64,000 nucleotides of DNA from positions 440,074,322-440,138,321 of the forward strand of contig NC_057864.1 in NCBI RefSeq assembly GCF_019393635.1, read 5' to 3'. Shown in pieces: positions 19,540-29,822 of this stretch (position 1 is its first letter; every line of letters begins with the position of its first letter). Made by a program: the position numbers and the translations under genes. This DNA comes from Dromiciops gliroides. Lineage: Eukaryota; Chordata; Mammalia; Microbiotheria; Microbiotheriidae. The notes beneath the pieces are model-generated. The model was not told the origin of the DNA, made no database searches, and saw only the letters and a list, made by a program, of their open reading frames with translations.

Positions 19540-19670
19540 CATGTTATCTCACCCTTTTGATTGTAAGCTCCTTGAGGAAAGGCTTCTATTTGTATCCCTA
19601 TCGCTTAGCACAGTACCCGACACATAGTAGGGACTTAATAAGTGTTTATTGATTTATCAATTGATTTCAA
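19540..19670 (+). mobile_element. L2 3' end, sense
   Basis: TTGTAAGCTCCTTGAGGAAA, TATCGCTTAGCACAGTACCC and GACACATAGTAGGGACTTAA are the L2 terminus. Confidence 0.8.
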
Positions 19671-19724
19671 GAAAAGCTTCATCACAAAGTTAATATGGGC
19701 TAGTTAAAATATGGAATGATTGCT

Positions 19725-19938
19725 TCAGAAAGGAGAGAATACCTCCACAGGTGTTTGAACAGCATCTACTCTAAATGGTCCTTTGTGAAGGATGCCTTAG
19801 AGTGGATTCTTGGTCAGATGAGTCAGACTAAATGATCTCTGAGGTCCAGTCCACTTCAGAGATTCAGTGATTCTGGGACCCATTTTCCTTCCTAATTACC
19901 CCAGTGGCTTTCTAGCCTTAAATCTATGATCCTATCAT
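19725..19938 (+). mobile_element. CR1/L3 LINE 3' end, sense
   Basis: GATGCCTTAGAGTGGATTCT, CAGACTAAATGATCTCTGAG, GTCCAGTCCACTTCAGAGAT and TAAATCTATGATCCTATC fit CR1/L3 with decayed octamers. Confidence 0.65.
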
Positions 19939-19939
19939 C

Positions 19940-20215
19940 ATCACCACCACCACCACAATAATAGCTAACATTTATATCTTGCTTACCATGTGCCAGATAC
20001 TGAGTGCTTTACAGTTATTATCTTGTTTGATCTTCACAATCGTGGGAGATGGGTGCTATTATCCTGATTTTACAGATGGAGGAACTGAGGCAAATAGTGG
20101 TTAAGTGGCTTGCCAAGGGTCACACAGCTAACAAGTGTCTGAGGCCAAGTTTGAACTTGTCTTCCTGACTCCAGACCAAAGTTCCACCCACTGCACCAAG
20201 TAGCTGCCTCTTTGG
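19940..20215 (-). mobile_element. MIR/CORE-SINE, antisense
   Basis: AATAGCTAACATTTATATCT, TGATCTTCACAATCGTGGGA, GATTTTACAGATGGAGGAAC, CAAGGGTCACACAGCTAACA and CACTGCACCAAGTAGCTGCC. Complete, with MIR-like 3' and SINE1-like 5' ends. Confidence 0.8.
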
Positions 20216-20221
20216 TCTTGG

Positions 20222-20308
20222 AGAGAAAGAAAATTCTATTGAATTCAACATTTATTAAGCACCTGCTATGTGGAAAGCACTGGGCTAGACTTTAAGAATA
20301 TAAAAGGG
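20222..20308 (-). mobile_element. L2 3' end, antisense
   Basis: CAACATTTATTAAGCACCTG and CTATGTGGAAAGCACTGGGC. The downstream part is displaced by the next SINE. Confidence 0.7.
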
Positions 20309-20469
20309 ACAGCTAGGTGATGCAGTGAATAGAGCACTGGCCCTAGAGTCAAGAGTACCTGAGTTCAAATCCAGCCTCAGACACTTAACACTTACTAGCT
20401 GTGTGACCCTGGGCAAGTCACTTAACCCCAATTGCCTCACTAAAAAAAATAAGAAAAAAAGGGGGAAAA
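20309..20469 (+). mobile_element. SINE1-type SINE, 15-bp target duplication
   Basis: ACAGCTAGGTGATGCAGTGA to CCAATTGCCTCAC and an A-rich tail. AAGAATATAAAAGGG at 20294-20308 and 20470-20484, perfect. Confidence 0.95.
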
Positions 20470-20639
20470 AAGAATATAAAAGGGGGAAAGTGGTCTCTAG
20501 CCTTTCTTTCTTTAAGGCTTTCTTTAAAAAATAAAACATTTCAGCTTAATTCAATGTGACTTCCCTCCAAAAAAGAATTGGTACCCAATTGATAACACAC
20601 TTTTTACTGATAGAATTGGTAAATTCTGGCAACTCTTTT

Positions 20640-20950
20640 TTCTTTCTATTTTTGCATTTTATTTTTACATCCATTTATTTTTAGTCACTCCAAATTGAGC
20701 AAGTATTTAAAAAATAAAACGCTCATGAGAAATATGCATAATCCAGAAAAAACAAATTCCCACATTGGCTATGTCAAAAAGAGTCTGTCTCCTTCTGCAT
20801 TTTAAGTCCATCCCCTCTCTGGCAGGAGGTAGGCAGCATGTTTCAACTTCAGTCCTCTGGACTTGTCTCCTATCATTGCACTGATAATTGTTGTCACTCT
20901 ATGAATTGTTCACTCTCTTTACTCTTCATCAGTTGATAAAGGCCCCTGCC
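20640..20950 (-). mobile_element. Old L1 3'-UTR fragment, antisense
   Basis: CATTTTAAGTCCATCCCCTC, TCTGGCAGGAGGTAGGCAGC and ATGTTTCAACTTCAGTCCTC resemble the reversed 3' region of older marsupial L1. Moderately sure. Confidence 0.45.
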
Positions 20951-21139
20951 CTTTCAAAGAATTTATGTTCCAGTTCAGGGACACAGCCTGCACACAAAGA
21001 GGTAAAAACAAGAGAATTCAAGGACAAAAAACAAGCACCGACAATGAGAGGAATGAGGGAAGGCCTTGAATAAATCCCTGAGCTGAGTCTCCTTTCCACT
21101 GATAAAGAAGGAAAAATCTCTGGATTAGGAGTCAGATAA

Positions 21140-21570
21140 CTTAGGGAACAGAAAGCACCAACTCTGTGGCAGGCATTGTGCTAAGTGCTTTACAAATACC
21201 ATTTCATTTGATCCTCACAACAATCCTGGGAGGTAGATGTCATTATCCCCATTTTACAGTCAAAGAAACTGAGGCAAACAGTGGTTAAATGACTTGCAAA
21301 AAGTCACACAGCTAATAGGTGTTTGAGATTCAATTTCGGTTTTGGGGTTTTGGGGGGACTTGGGGGTTTTTTTGGGGGGCAATGACGGTTAAGTAACTTG
21401 CCCAGGGTCACACAGCTAGTAAGGAAGGGTCAAGTGTTTGAGACCAAATTTGAATTCAGGTCCTTCTTAATCCAGGGCCGGTGATTTATCCACTGCACCA
21501 TCTAGCTGCCCCTCTGAGACCAATTTTGAACTCAGGTATTCCTGACTCCCAGCCCAGCGCTCTAACCACT
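21140..21570 (-). mobile_element. MIR, antisense, split by a SINE1 copy
   Basis: GCTTTACAAATACCATTTCA, TCCCCATTTTACAGTCAAAG and GTCACACAGCTAATAGGTGT before, and CCAATTTTGAACTCAGGTAT with TCCTGACTCCCAGCCCAGCG after. Confidence 0.8.
21336..21512 (-). mobile_element. SINE1-type SINE, antisense, with G/T-rich tail
   Basis: GCAATGACGGTTAAGTAACT to CATCTAGCTGCCCC. On its own strand the tail is A/C-rich rather than pure A. GAGATTCAATTT and GAGACCAATTTT are the diverged target duplication. Confidence 0.85.
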
Positions 21571-21575
21571 GTTCC

Positions 21576-21850
21576 CACCAGCCATATGATCTAAGGCAAA
21601 TCACCTGTAGGAGCCTCAATTCCTTCATCTGTGAAATGATGTCAATACTACTTGATCACAAAGACCCATTTAGTGATGTGAAAACCTGAGTTGGTGTAAT
21701 CTGACCTACTAGCTGTATAACAGGGTGAAAATCACTCATCCTCTCTGTGCTTCATTTTCTTCATTTGTAAAATGGCAATAATGGCACCTGAACTACCTTC
21801 CTCACCTGACTGTTGGCTGGAAAGTGCCAGATAAATGGCACCTGTTAGCA
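21576..21850 (+). mobile_element. MIR, sense
   Basis: AGGAGCCTCAATTCCTTCAT is the end of one copy. TGACCTACTAGCTGTATAAC, CTTCATTTTCTTCATTTGTA and AAATGGCAATAATGGCACC form a second. Confidence 0.65.
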
Positions 21851-22829
21851 TGATGGTATAATTCTCCTGAGTGCCATCAGGGACTGTGAGGTCACCCGTA
21901 TATTGTGTGCTTTGCCAGGAAGGGGGACAGCAGCAATGGTTTCACCCCACTCTCCCACCCTACCCCCACACCAGACGCTGTCCATTTCAGAAGTGCTGAG
22001 AATCCATGAATCTGGATTCCACCCAAAGAAGCAGCAGGTAACTGGGTGAAGAGTCTGTTTTTTCTTTGGGCTCCTTCTGGAGTCTGGGGAGAGCATTAGT
22101 GGGGAAAAAAGATTCTCCAGCAGGGAACAAAAAAGCAAAGAACCCTAGAGGTTGGAACACAGGATCAGAGGATTTTAAGATCAAAGGGTTTAACTCTGGC
22201 CCAGATGAGAGACTCAGTGGGAGAGCCAGGTGGGCACATTTTTTTCCTGGATTGCCTCTTTTTATTGAAGATAGTTTGAGAATGCCCTTCAAGACTGTGA
22301 AAATTATGCAAAAAAAATCTTCCCAATCATTGAGGGAGAACCAGTTGGTTACAACTTCTACTGAGGACAGAAGCATGTCTAACATTTAACAAAGGCAATC
22401 TATTTTTCAATTATCTGCTGTGTGAATATGCCAATATTCCAATAGATGTGAGATCTGATTGTTGTGGGCATTCTTACCAGTTATTCAGATCATGAATCAT
22501 TCATGCTTGCCCAGGCTGTGTGTTTTTTTTTCTGTGCCCTCCCATGAAGTAACTAGGGTAAGGGCCACTTAACCTATGGCAGATGGGTCTTCTTTCCTCC
22601 AGTTCTCTTCACATGTTGTGGAGTCCTTGAGTTGTCCATCAGTTACTAGGGATACAAAGTGTATTTGGTGAAAGCTGAGTTGGGATTAATAATTTATCCA
22701 TGAGTAGACAGCCTTGTGTGTCATCTGCAGCAAATTGTTAATTGCCAACTCATTTTTGACTCACCATCTAGTCCCCTCCTGGGAACTTTCCCATACCACT
22801 CAGAAGGCATGTGCTTAGCCTCAGTAATG
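21851..22829. other. Repeat-poor unique sequence, about 1 kb
   Basis: No repeat family recognised and no exon supported. Opposed open frames at 21987-22389 overlap each other and have no domain. Confidence 0.35.
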
Positions 22830-22831
22830 TA

Positions 22832-23144
22832 TAGTTATCCCTTTCCCATCACAACTTTCCCCATTGTGGTTTTAATATATGACAGGTCAGTATAAGAAAT
22901 TAAATGGGAATTTGGGGGGGAGGTTTGTGGAAACTGCAACCAACAAAGGCCAACAGATAACACAGAGCCTATGACCAAATGCTTAACCCAAATCTTACAA
23001 TAAGGTACTGTGAACACCCCATAAAGGAAAAGAAATTCAGTCTTCTTCTATGGTATGAATTTAGGGCCAAGAAATTTTACAGATTTTCCAGATAATGGGT
23101 GGGAGGCTGTGCCCCTAACCCCCAAGATGTGGAAGAGATAACTG
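22832..23144. mobile_element. Tigger-like MITE with terminal inverted repeats
   Basis: The left end TAGTTATCCCTTTCCCATC and the right end, reverse-complemented CAGTTATCTCTTCCACATC, are inverted repeats. TA lies at 22830-22831 and 23145-23146. A TA duplication and a CAGTTATC-type end fit the Tc1/mariner Tigger group. It is 313 bp with no transposase, so non-autonomous. Confidence 0.6.
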
Positions 23145-23149
23145 TATAC

Positions 23150-23340
23150 CAATTTTACTCTCTACCTCTTAGTTTTGTTCATACTGTTCTACTCAGAAAG
23201 GTCTCCCCAGTCCTCTCTCTTTCTCTAAGTTCTACTCTTCCTTCAAGGTCCAGCTCCATGTGACTCTTTACAGGCTGCCCTCCACTCCTGGAGTGCTCAC
23301 CCTCATCACCTTTGCCCTCTGGTTTCCATGGCTTTCTTCA
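23150..23340 (+). mobile_element. L2 LINE fragment, sense, split by L1
   Basis: TTCCTTCAAGGTCCAGCTCC, ATGTGACTCTTTACAGGCTG and TCCACTCCTGGAGTGCTCAC before the L1. ACACATAATAAGCACTTAAT at 23957 resumes the L2 terminus after it, to about 24010. Confidence 0.65.
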
Positions 23341-23950
23341 AGTATCAGTTCTGGAACCATGAATCAGTTCAACCACATTAGAAAGCAATTTGGAATTGGG
23401 CAAATAAAGGACTAAAATGTCCACACCATTTGACCCAAAATTTCCATTATTAAGCATATACCCCAAGGAGGCCATTGATAAGAAGAAAGTCCCCATTTGT
23501 GCCAAAATATTTATAGCAACATTTTTGGGGGGATAGCAAAGAACTGGAAACAAAGTAGATGTTCATCTGTTAGGGAATGGTTAAGTAAGTCCATTATGTG
23601 AATGTCATGGAATATTACTGTGTCTTAAGAAATGATGACTATAATGAATTCAGTGAAGCATGGGAAGACTTAGGTGAACTGATGAGGAGTGAAGCAGAGG
23701 CAAGGAAACAATAGACACAACTACCCCAAGGTAAATGGGGGGAAATGAGCATTGCGTAATAATTACAAAGACCAAGCTTAGCTCCAAAGAATGGATATGA
23801 GAAGACATTTCCCCCAACTCTTTTGCAAAGATGGGAGGTGCATTGCATACATTTTCAGACTTTTTTCAATGTATTGGTTTTGCTCATTCTTTTCTCCCTT
23901 TTGAGTTTGGTTTGGTTTGGTTTTTGTTGTTGGTTTTAAAAAAAACCTTC
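23341..23950 (+). mobile_element. Old 5'-truncated L1, sense
   Basis: CATTTGACCCAAAATTTCCA, GCCAAAATATTTATAGCAAC, GGATAGCAAAGAACTGG, CATGGAATATTACTGTG and GAACTGATGAGGAGTGAAGC match the 3' end of L1 ORF2 in the order seen in the full-length copy (54360-54640). A 3' UTR with TTTGG repeats and a short A run follows. Older than the L1 at 48557. Confidence 0.8.
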
Positions 23951-24034
23951 TTTGACACATAATAAGCACTTAATAAAAACTTAATAAAAGTCTGTTGACT
24001 GACTGGCCTCCCATTTCCATTTAAATTCAAGGTC

Positions 24035-24700
24035 AGTAAACATTTAGTAATGTGAGCCATTATTATATTTAAATACATACTGTATGTAGGCTACATGCTA
24101 TGGGATATTTTTTTAAAGTTCAGCTAAGACACTAGTTCTGCCCTCACAGAGCTTAGAGTCTAGCAAAGGACTAAGACTTAAGAATAGATAAGTATTACAT
24201 AAATGCAATAGAGACCTTTTTTTTGGTGAGGCAATTGAGGTTAAGTGACTTGCCCAGGGTCACACAGCTAGTAAGTGTTAAGTGTCTGAGGCCGGATTTG
24301 AACTCAGGTCCGCCTGACTCCAGGGCCAGTGCTCTATCCACTGTGCCACCTAATGTTACATAAAGTAGAGGGGAGATCACGAAAGACTTCAAGTAGAAGA
24401 CATTTGGAGTAAGATTTAAAAGATGAAATTAGCAGTAGAAGAGGATGATGGAGGACATTCTAGACACAAGGAAAAACATAAGAGTTGGATAGTTTAGGGC
24501 ATTTTGGAGCAATAGAGTGGAGTCCAATCTGGTTGGATCACAGTAAATGTGGAGGAGAATAATAGAAGACTGAAAATGTAAGGTGTCAGACTGTGGAGAG
24601 CCTTGAATGTGAAGAGAAGGAATTCAAACTTCACAATGTGGGTAACTGGGAACCACTGAAGATTTTTGATGGGAGGAATGACAATAGTCAGGTCTATCCC
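24035..24700 (-). mobile_element. Long L2-derived element, antisense, hosting a SINE1 copy
   Basis: CTGCCCTCACAGAGCTTAGA, then GTGTCAGACTGTGGAGAGCC, TTGAATGTGAAGAGAAGGAA and AACTGGGAACCACTGAAGAT follow the order of the copies at 46500 and 47605. Confidence 0.65.
24217..24352 (-). mobile_element. SINE1-type SINE, antisense, 5'-truncated
   Basis: T run, GGTGAGGCAATTGAGGTTAA to CACTGTGCCACCTA. It lacks the AGCTGCCCC end. Flanking TTACATAAA...TAGAG sequences on both sides are a probable target duplication with a 4-bp indel. Confidence 0.85.
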
Positions 24701-25087
24701 TTCTCCCAGTTATCTGAGCCCTCTGTGATTTCTCCCTAATTTGACCTCCTGCAGTTTGCCTCCCATCATTATCTCTTTAAGTCCCCACCCCACCCCCACT
24801 TATCTCTCTGAATTGGACCCAGCTACTTATCTTACAGAGAGCTCTTTCTGTCCCCAGCACCAAGGACAGTGCACTGCAGCAGTAGTGTTTGCTATACATT
24901 TGTTAAGGGTGACAAATATTTATGCAAACAAGAATTACATGAGTAATTGTCATTTAAAATGCCACCTTATAAACCAAAATGTCCTGGGAAAGGGGGAGAT
25001 TTTTTTTCTTTTGAAAACACTCTGCCCTATCCTTACAATGCTGATGTATAAACATGACTGAACAATAAGCATGTCCTCTCTGCTCTG
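24701..25087. other. Non-coding sequence, no recognised element
   Basis: Unassigned. An open frame at 24741-25061 has no domain signature. Confidence 0.35.
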
Positions 25088-25298
25088 AGGTACCTGGGTG
25101 GCACAATGAATAGAGCACCAACCCTGGAGTCAGGAAGAACTGAGTTCAAATCCAGCCTCAGACACTTACTAGCTATGTGATCCTGGACAAGTCACTTAAC
25201 CCCATGTGATTCAGTTTCCTCATCTGTAAGATGAACTAGAGAAGGAAATGACAAACCACTCCACTATCCTTCCCGAGAAAACCCAAAATGTTATCTTG
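25088..25298 (+). mobile_element. MAR1-type SINE, sense
   Basis: GGTACCTGGGTGGCACAATG, CTAGCTATGTGATCCTGGAC, TTTCCTCATCTGTAAGATG, GAGAAGGAAATGACAAACC and GAGAAAACCCAAAATG. The last RTE-like block (GGGGTC...GACTGAA) is lost. Confidence 0.85.
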
Positions 25299-25299
25299 A

Positions 25300-25500
25300 A
25301 TCTATTGTGCCTATTTTGCATAGTTATATTTATCTATGAGCATGTTATTTCCCCTGACTAGGTTTGTTCTTGTCATTGCCTTCTCAACACCTAGCATGGT
25401 TCCTTAGCATATAATGTGATATAATATAGAATAGTATAATAGAGTATAGTATAATATAATATAATATGTGCCAGCATATAAGTGCTTCATAAGTGCTTGT
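25300..25500 (+). mobile_element. L2 3' end, sense, with AT-rich simple repeat
   Basis: TTCTCAACACCTAGCATGGT, then an imperfect TATAATA repeat at 25411-25470, then CATAAGTGCTTCATAAGTGC. Confidence 0.5.
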
Positions 25501-25824
25501 TTATTGATAATGCTTTGTAAAATGATAACGCATCGCTCAAATATAAGGTTTTATTATCATACTGTCCTTTTTGCTGTAGACAAATTTATCTTGTACAAAC
25601 GTGGGCTTGGGGATGCTATAGTCATAAGGAACCAGAAGTCAAGGATATCAGATAGAACAAAAAGAGAAACAACCTGGCAATGAAGACAATTTGGAGGCTG
25701 GATCTGGGAACTAGTAGAGGAGGTGACTAAAGGAAGAGATTTTGATAATGAAAATGATAAGTAGAGAACCAAGGGACTAGTAGTGGAGCAAAACACTGTC
25801 AAACAAGATCATCTCCCATCATGC
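25500..25824. other. Non-coding sequence, no recognised element
   Basis: Unassigned. Opposed short frames at 25468-25802 have no domain. Confidence 0.35.
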
Positions 25825-26002
25825 TTCGGGATTGTCTTCTCATTCCCACCTTATGGCCCCATTCAGCCTTTGCTGACTTCTTTCTGGAACCTCTATTCTG
25901 AGAAAGGGCCCAAAGCAGTCATCCTTGGCTCTTTGAACACTACCCTATCCCACCCATTTGTCTTCCCCCATTAGAATATAAGCTCCTCGAAGGCAGGAAC
26001 TG

Positions 26003-26310
26003 TTTTTTATTTTCCAATTACACATAACACATAACTTTTTTTAAGTGAGGCAATTGGGGTTAAGTGACTTGCCCAGGGTCACACAGCTAGCAAGTGTTAA
26101 GTGTCTGAGGCCGAATTTGAACTCAGGTACTCCTGACTCCAGGGCTGGTGCTCTATCCACTGCGCCACCTAGCTGCCCCAACACATAACATTTTAACATT
26201 CATTTTTTTTTAAATATTGAGTTGCAAATTCTCTCCCTCCTTTTCTCCCCTCCTCATTCCTTGAGAAGGCAAGCAATTTGATATAGATTATACATGTGTA
26301 GGACTGTCTT
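26003..26310 (-). mobile_element. L1 3' end, antisense, itself interrupted by a SINE1
   Basis: TTTTATTTTCCAATTACACA before and TTTAAATATTGAGTTGCAAA, TTCTCTCCCTCCTTTTCTCC and AGATTATACATGTGTAGGAC after the SINE. This is the reversed L1 3' UTR, including the pyrimidine-rich complement of the G-rich tract. Confidence 0.7.
26036..26179 (-). mobile_element. SINE1-type SINE, antisense, 10-bp target duplication
   Basis: AAGTGAGGCAATTGGGGTTA to CACCTAGCTGCCCC. AACACATAAC at 26026-26035 and 26180-26189. The innermost of three nested elements. Confidence 0.95.
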
Positions 26311-26689
26311 TCTTTTTTATTGTATTTATATCCCTAGCACTTAGCATGGTGCCTGGCACACAGTAAGCACTTAACAAATGCTTGTTGATTTGACTCACGA
26401 TGGCAATTATTTTTTATAACTGTTTATCTTTGTTAAAACAAAGAGTTCAACACTGCAGGGAGGTATATCTGGAAAGATAGTAAATAATTAGAAAGGGGAA
26501 AAGGCATCAGTTAAACATTTAAAAAAACAAGAAAGTGGAAAATGGTGAGTAAAAGAAACCAAATGAAGAAGGGGGATTGGAAAAACTGGGGGGGGGAGAA
26601 TTTAATTCAAAGCAGGGAGATGGAGGGTGGCAACTCCAAAGAACCAAGAAAGGCTGGGTACATCAAAAAACAAGAACCTGGTTACCAAA

Positions 26690-26858
26690 ACCAGACCCTT
26701 ACTAGCTGTGTGACCCTGGACACATCACTTTCTGTTTGCCTCAGTTTCCTCATCTGTAAAATGAGCTGGAGAAGGAAATAAAAACCTACTCCAATACCTT
26801 TGACAAGAAAACCCCAAATGGGGTCACAGTCAGACACGACTGAATGACAACAACCAAA
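26690..26858 (+). mobile_element. MAR1-type SINE, 5'-truncated, sense
   Basis: CTTACTAGCTGTGTGACCCT, GAGCTGGAGAAGGAAATAAA, AAACCCCAAATGGGGTCACA and GTCAGACACGACTGAATGAC. The RTE-like tail is well preserved. Confidence 0.9.
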
Positions 26859-28004
26859 ACCAGAGAACAGAGCAGTAAGCTCAGGAGCATCAGAGGACCC
26901 CAAATAGTTATGTGCTGGTGGATATTTAACAACCAGCTCCCCAGAGGGAGAGGGGGAATGTATCAAGACACACTTTTCAGTTCAATATGCAATTTTAACA
27001 TTTTCTATATCACTTTCTTAAGTCTAGACAACCAAAAATGCAATAAATCAAGCCTCTGATATGTAGTATTTGCTGATCTTGGAGCTGTAAATGCTCACAC
27101 TGAAAATTAACAATCACCCTTTGAGGCTGGTTCAAGCTGGTTCCAGCACAATCCTGACCCCAGGCAACATAGAAGATAATGAATTTTTGCTAACTAGAAT
27201 TGAAGTAGCAAAACCTGGCCTTGAACCCTCCTCCCATGACCTCCCATTTCTCTATTCTTCCTACAGTACAACACTGCCTCTGTGTAAGAATTTCCTGAAA
27301 CTTGGATCCTCTAAAGATCCCTAAGCCAAGTCCCAAGGTGTAACAACCTGGGTATATCTCATTCCCCAATACCTTTAGTTCGAGGCAGCCTTGAACCTCT
27401 AACTCTGAAAGCTTTCAGTGGGTTGAAATTTCCAGTCCAGACCTTTAATAACTGAAATCTCAGAGCCTCTGATTAATTTGCCAGGGAAAGAAAAGCCCTG
27501 GCCAGTGGCCATCCAACCAAGGTCTGGATCACATGGTTAAGTGGGGCAAGAGTGGTCCAGGCAGGAGGATTAATGATAATGATTGAATATTTTATAAGCA
27601 GAATATTGTGTATTTTCCAAGACCAAATGGAATGTCATTTTTTTTGAGAGACAGGGGAAGCGTCATCATGCTTGTTTCCATTCAAACCACATGTTCTAGT
27701 GTGGCAAGAAAGATTGATGGGGCTAAGAGGGGCTAAGGGGAAGAAGGCGGGGGCAAAGATCAGACACAGATTCTTCTTCATTTCATCTTCTCCCTGCAAG
27801 TCTGACTTCCTACCATGTAGCATTCTCTACCTACCTCACATTTCAATCTGCACACAGATTAGAGGCTAAGTACCACCCCCACCTCCCTAAATCCCCCACC
27901 ATCCCTCCAGCCCTACCCCAACCTTCAGAATGCTAACAGGAAAGGGGTCATCTAGTCCAGCCTCTTCCAGCTGTGTGCTCTCCAAGAAGGAAAGAAAATT
28001 GGGG
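26859..28004. other. Unique sequence, about 1.1 kb
   Basis: No repeat family recognised apart from a possible scrap of CR1 near 27945 (GGTCATCTAGTCCAGCCTCT). No exon supported. Confidence 0.35.
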
Positions 28005-28190
28005 AAGCAGCCATGGTACGGTGGAGGGGTGGGGGGGAAGCTACCACTTGAATAAAAAGACCCAAGTTCAAATCCTATCTCTGATGCTCTGATGAAGTCG
28101 TGAGAGTCATTTTCCACATCTATAAAATGAAGGGATAGATTATGGAGCCTGGGGTCTCTTCAGCTCTGGCTCTATAATTCTATGATTTGT
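28005..28190 (+). mobile_element. CORE-SINE with CR1-like tail
   Basis: AAGACCCAAGTTCAAATCCT and CATTTTCCACATCTATAAAA give the core. GGTCTCTTCAGCTCTGGCTC with TATAATTCTATGATTT gives a CR1/L3-style end. Confidence 0.55.
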
Positions 28191-28304
28191 CCCCTGAGAA
28201 CCTCAGTATTTTAGGTCTTTGACTAATAAGAAAGTCTTTCTAACTCTCTTATTATAGCTTAGAACATGATAGTTACAGAATCCCTTGCTTCTCCATTTCA
28301 CATC

Positions 28305-28705
28305 AGGAAAAACTTTTTATCTCAGCTGGAAAAAACTTTAGAAATTGCCTAACCAAGACTTTTCTTCTTACAGGTGAGAAAACTAAGGTCTAGATCAGTG
28401 AAGAACTTCACCCAAGGTCACACTGATGGTCTGTAGTGATTCTAGGACAAGAACCCAGATTTCCTGATGCCTAATCTAGAAGGTTAAAGGGGCAATGCCA
28501 TCTGCTTTGCCTTGTTTATTAAAGACTGTTAGAGGTGGCAAAGTACTCTAGAGATCAAATGGTCCAAATTCTTCATTTTCCTAGTTAAGGAAACTGTGAC
28601 ATGAACAAGTTAAGGTAGTAAGTAGCAGGTTATAAGATCTACATGATTCGATTTCAGCTCATCTGACTCCAGAGCCCATGTTTTTCACAGTACACTACAC
28701 TGTCT
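28305..28705 (-). mobile_element. Two MIR-like fragments, antisense
   Basis: TTCTTACAGGTGAGAAAACT with CACCCAAGGTCACACTGATG (28305-28485), and CTTCATTTTCCTAGTTAAGG with GCTCATCTGACTCCAGAGCC (28530-28705). Confidence 0.5.
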
Positions 28706-28738
28706 CTCACTTCTGCAGGTTTCAGTTTCCAGAAGATT

Positions 28739-28946
28739 TGTTGTTGTTGTTGTTGTTGTTGTTGGGTTTTTCTTGGTAGAGATACTGGAGTCGTTTGTCA
28801 TTTCCTTATGCAGCTGATTTGACAAATGAGGAAATTGAGGCAAACAGGTTTAAGTGATTTGTCCAGGGTCACACAGCTTGGAAGTTTCTGAGGCTAGATT
28901 TGAACTCAGGTCTTCCTGACTATCTATGTGCCACAAAGCTGCCCCA
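28739..28946 (-). mobile_element. MAR1-type SINE, antisense, (TTG)n tail
   Basis: Nine TTG units (the CAA tail reversed), GGGTTTTTCTTGGTAGAGAT, ACTGGAGTCGTTTGTC, GTCCAGGGTCACACAGCTTG and CCACAAAGCTGCCCC. Confidence 0.9.
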
Positions 28947-29569
28947 AGAGGATTCCTATTCCCCCTCTTTGGAGTACTTATTTCTCTTATTACCGGGTTC
29001 TGAAAGTGCTTTAGGCTAAAAGCACTATGAAACTAACCATACTATTGTGGCTTCCTCCACCCCTCTATAGCATTGTTCACTTGGGCAAATGGAACCTTTT
29101 GATTAGAGACGAAACAGCAAAAGGGTCCCTTCCCTTCCCAGGGCCCTCTCATATGCTCCAAGGCCACCCACATGCTTTGTTAGTTTGCATTTGCCCTGCA
29201 ATCTTTCATACCAGTTGACTTTCCATCCCAAATCCCTTCTCACATTAAACACAAACCCACACACTCTGTCCCATTTTCTTTTGAAATAAATCATAAACCC
29301 ATGCCAGAAATGATTCGGGTGTTCTCCGGAATTTGTAAACAGCATTAAAGTCTTGTGGGAAATGTCACAGAGTATTGGTCTGAATTTATTAAGTAATTTC
29401 TCAGCTTAAAATATATCTTTCCAGGCCGCCGTCTGACAACATTTTACCTCTAATGGAATTTTATCCACTCTTGATCACTGAGCACACTCCCATCCCCAAA
29501 CATGGATTTTTTAACTCCTCCCCAGCTGTTCTCCTAGCAGTCCGTGCTGATGTAGGATTGAAGGATGAG
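28947..29569. other. Repeat-free unique sequence, candidate conserved non-coding DNA
   Basis: About 600 bp with no recognisable repeat. AAATGATTCGGGTGTTCTCC, GGAATTTGTAAACAGCATTA and TATTAAGTAATTTCTCAGC show no CpG-decay or transposon look. No open exon is visible. The idea of conservation is inference only. Confidence 0.35.
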
Positions 29570-29720
29570 GGAGATGAAGGGGACTGCACAGATCATTTCA
29601 TCCAACAGTAGTTCTATCAACTACCTCTGATGCCCAGAAACAAGTAAAGACTCATTGAACTTCATGCAGCTAGTTTGTAACTGAGTCTAGGACAAAGAAA
29701 TCCTGCTTCCTAGAAAGTAA
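29570..29720 (-). mobile_element. MIR-like fragment, antisense (weak)
   Basis: GATCATTTCATCCAACAGTA, AAGACTCATTGAACTTCATG and CAGCTAGTTTGTAACTGAGT resemble a decayed reversed MIR. Confidence 0.35.
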
Positions 29721-29822
29721 CAACATGGTACCATGGAAAAAATAACGTGGTTCTCTCCATCTACAATTCTGACTGGTTTCAAATCCATGGAACAAATCCT
29801 GCCAGGATAAGTTTATCACTTC

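Larger units (their letters stand above)
25825..26400 (+). mobile_element. L2 LINE 3' end, sense, carrying a nested L1
   Basis: CCCCATTAGAATATAAGCTC with CTCGAAGGCAGGAACTG lies before the insertion. TATATCCCTAGCACTTAGCA, TGGTGCCTGGCACACAGTAA and GCACTTAACAAATGCTTGTT after it complete a normal L2 end. Confidence 0.8.
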
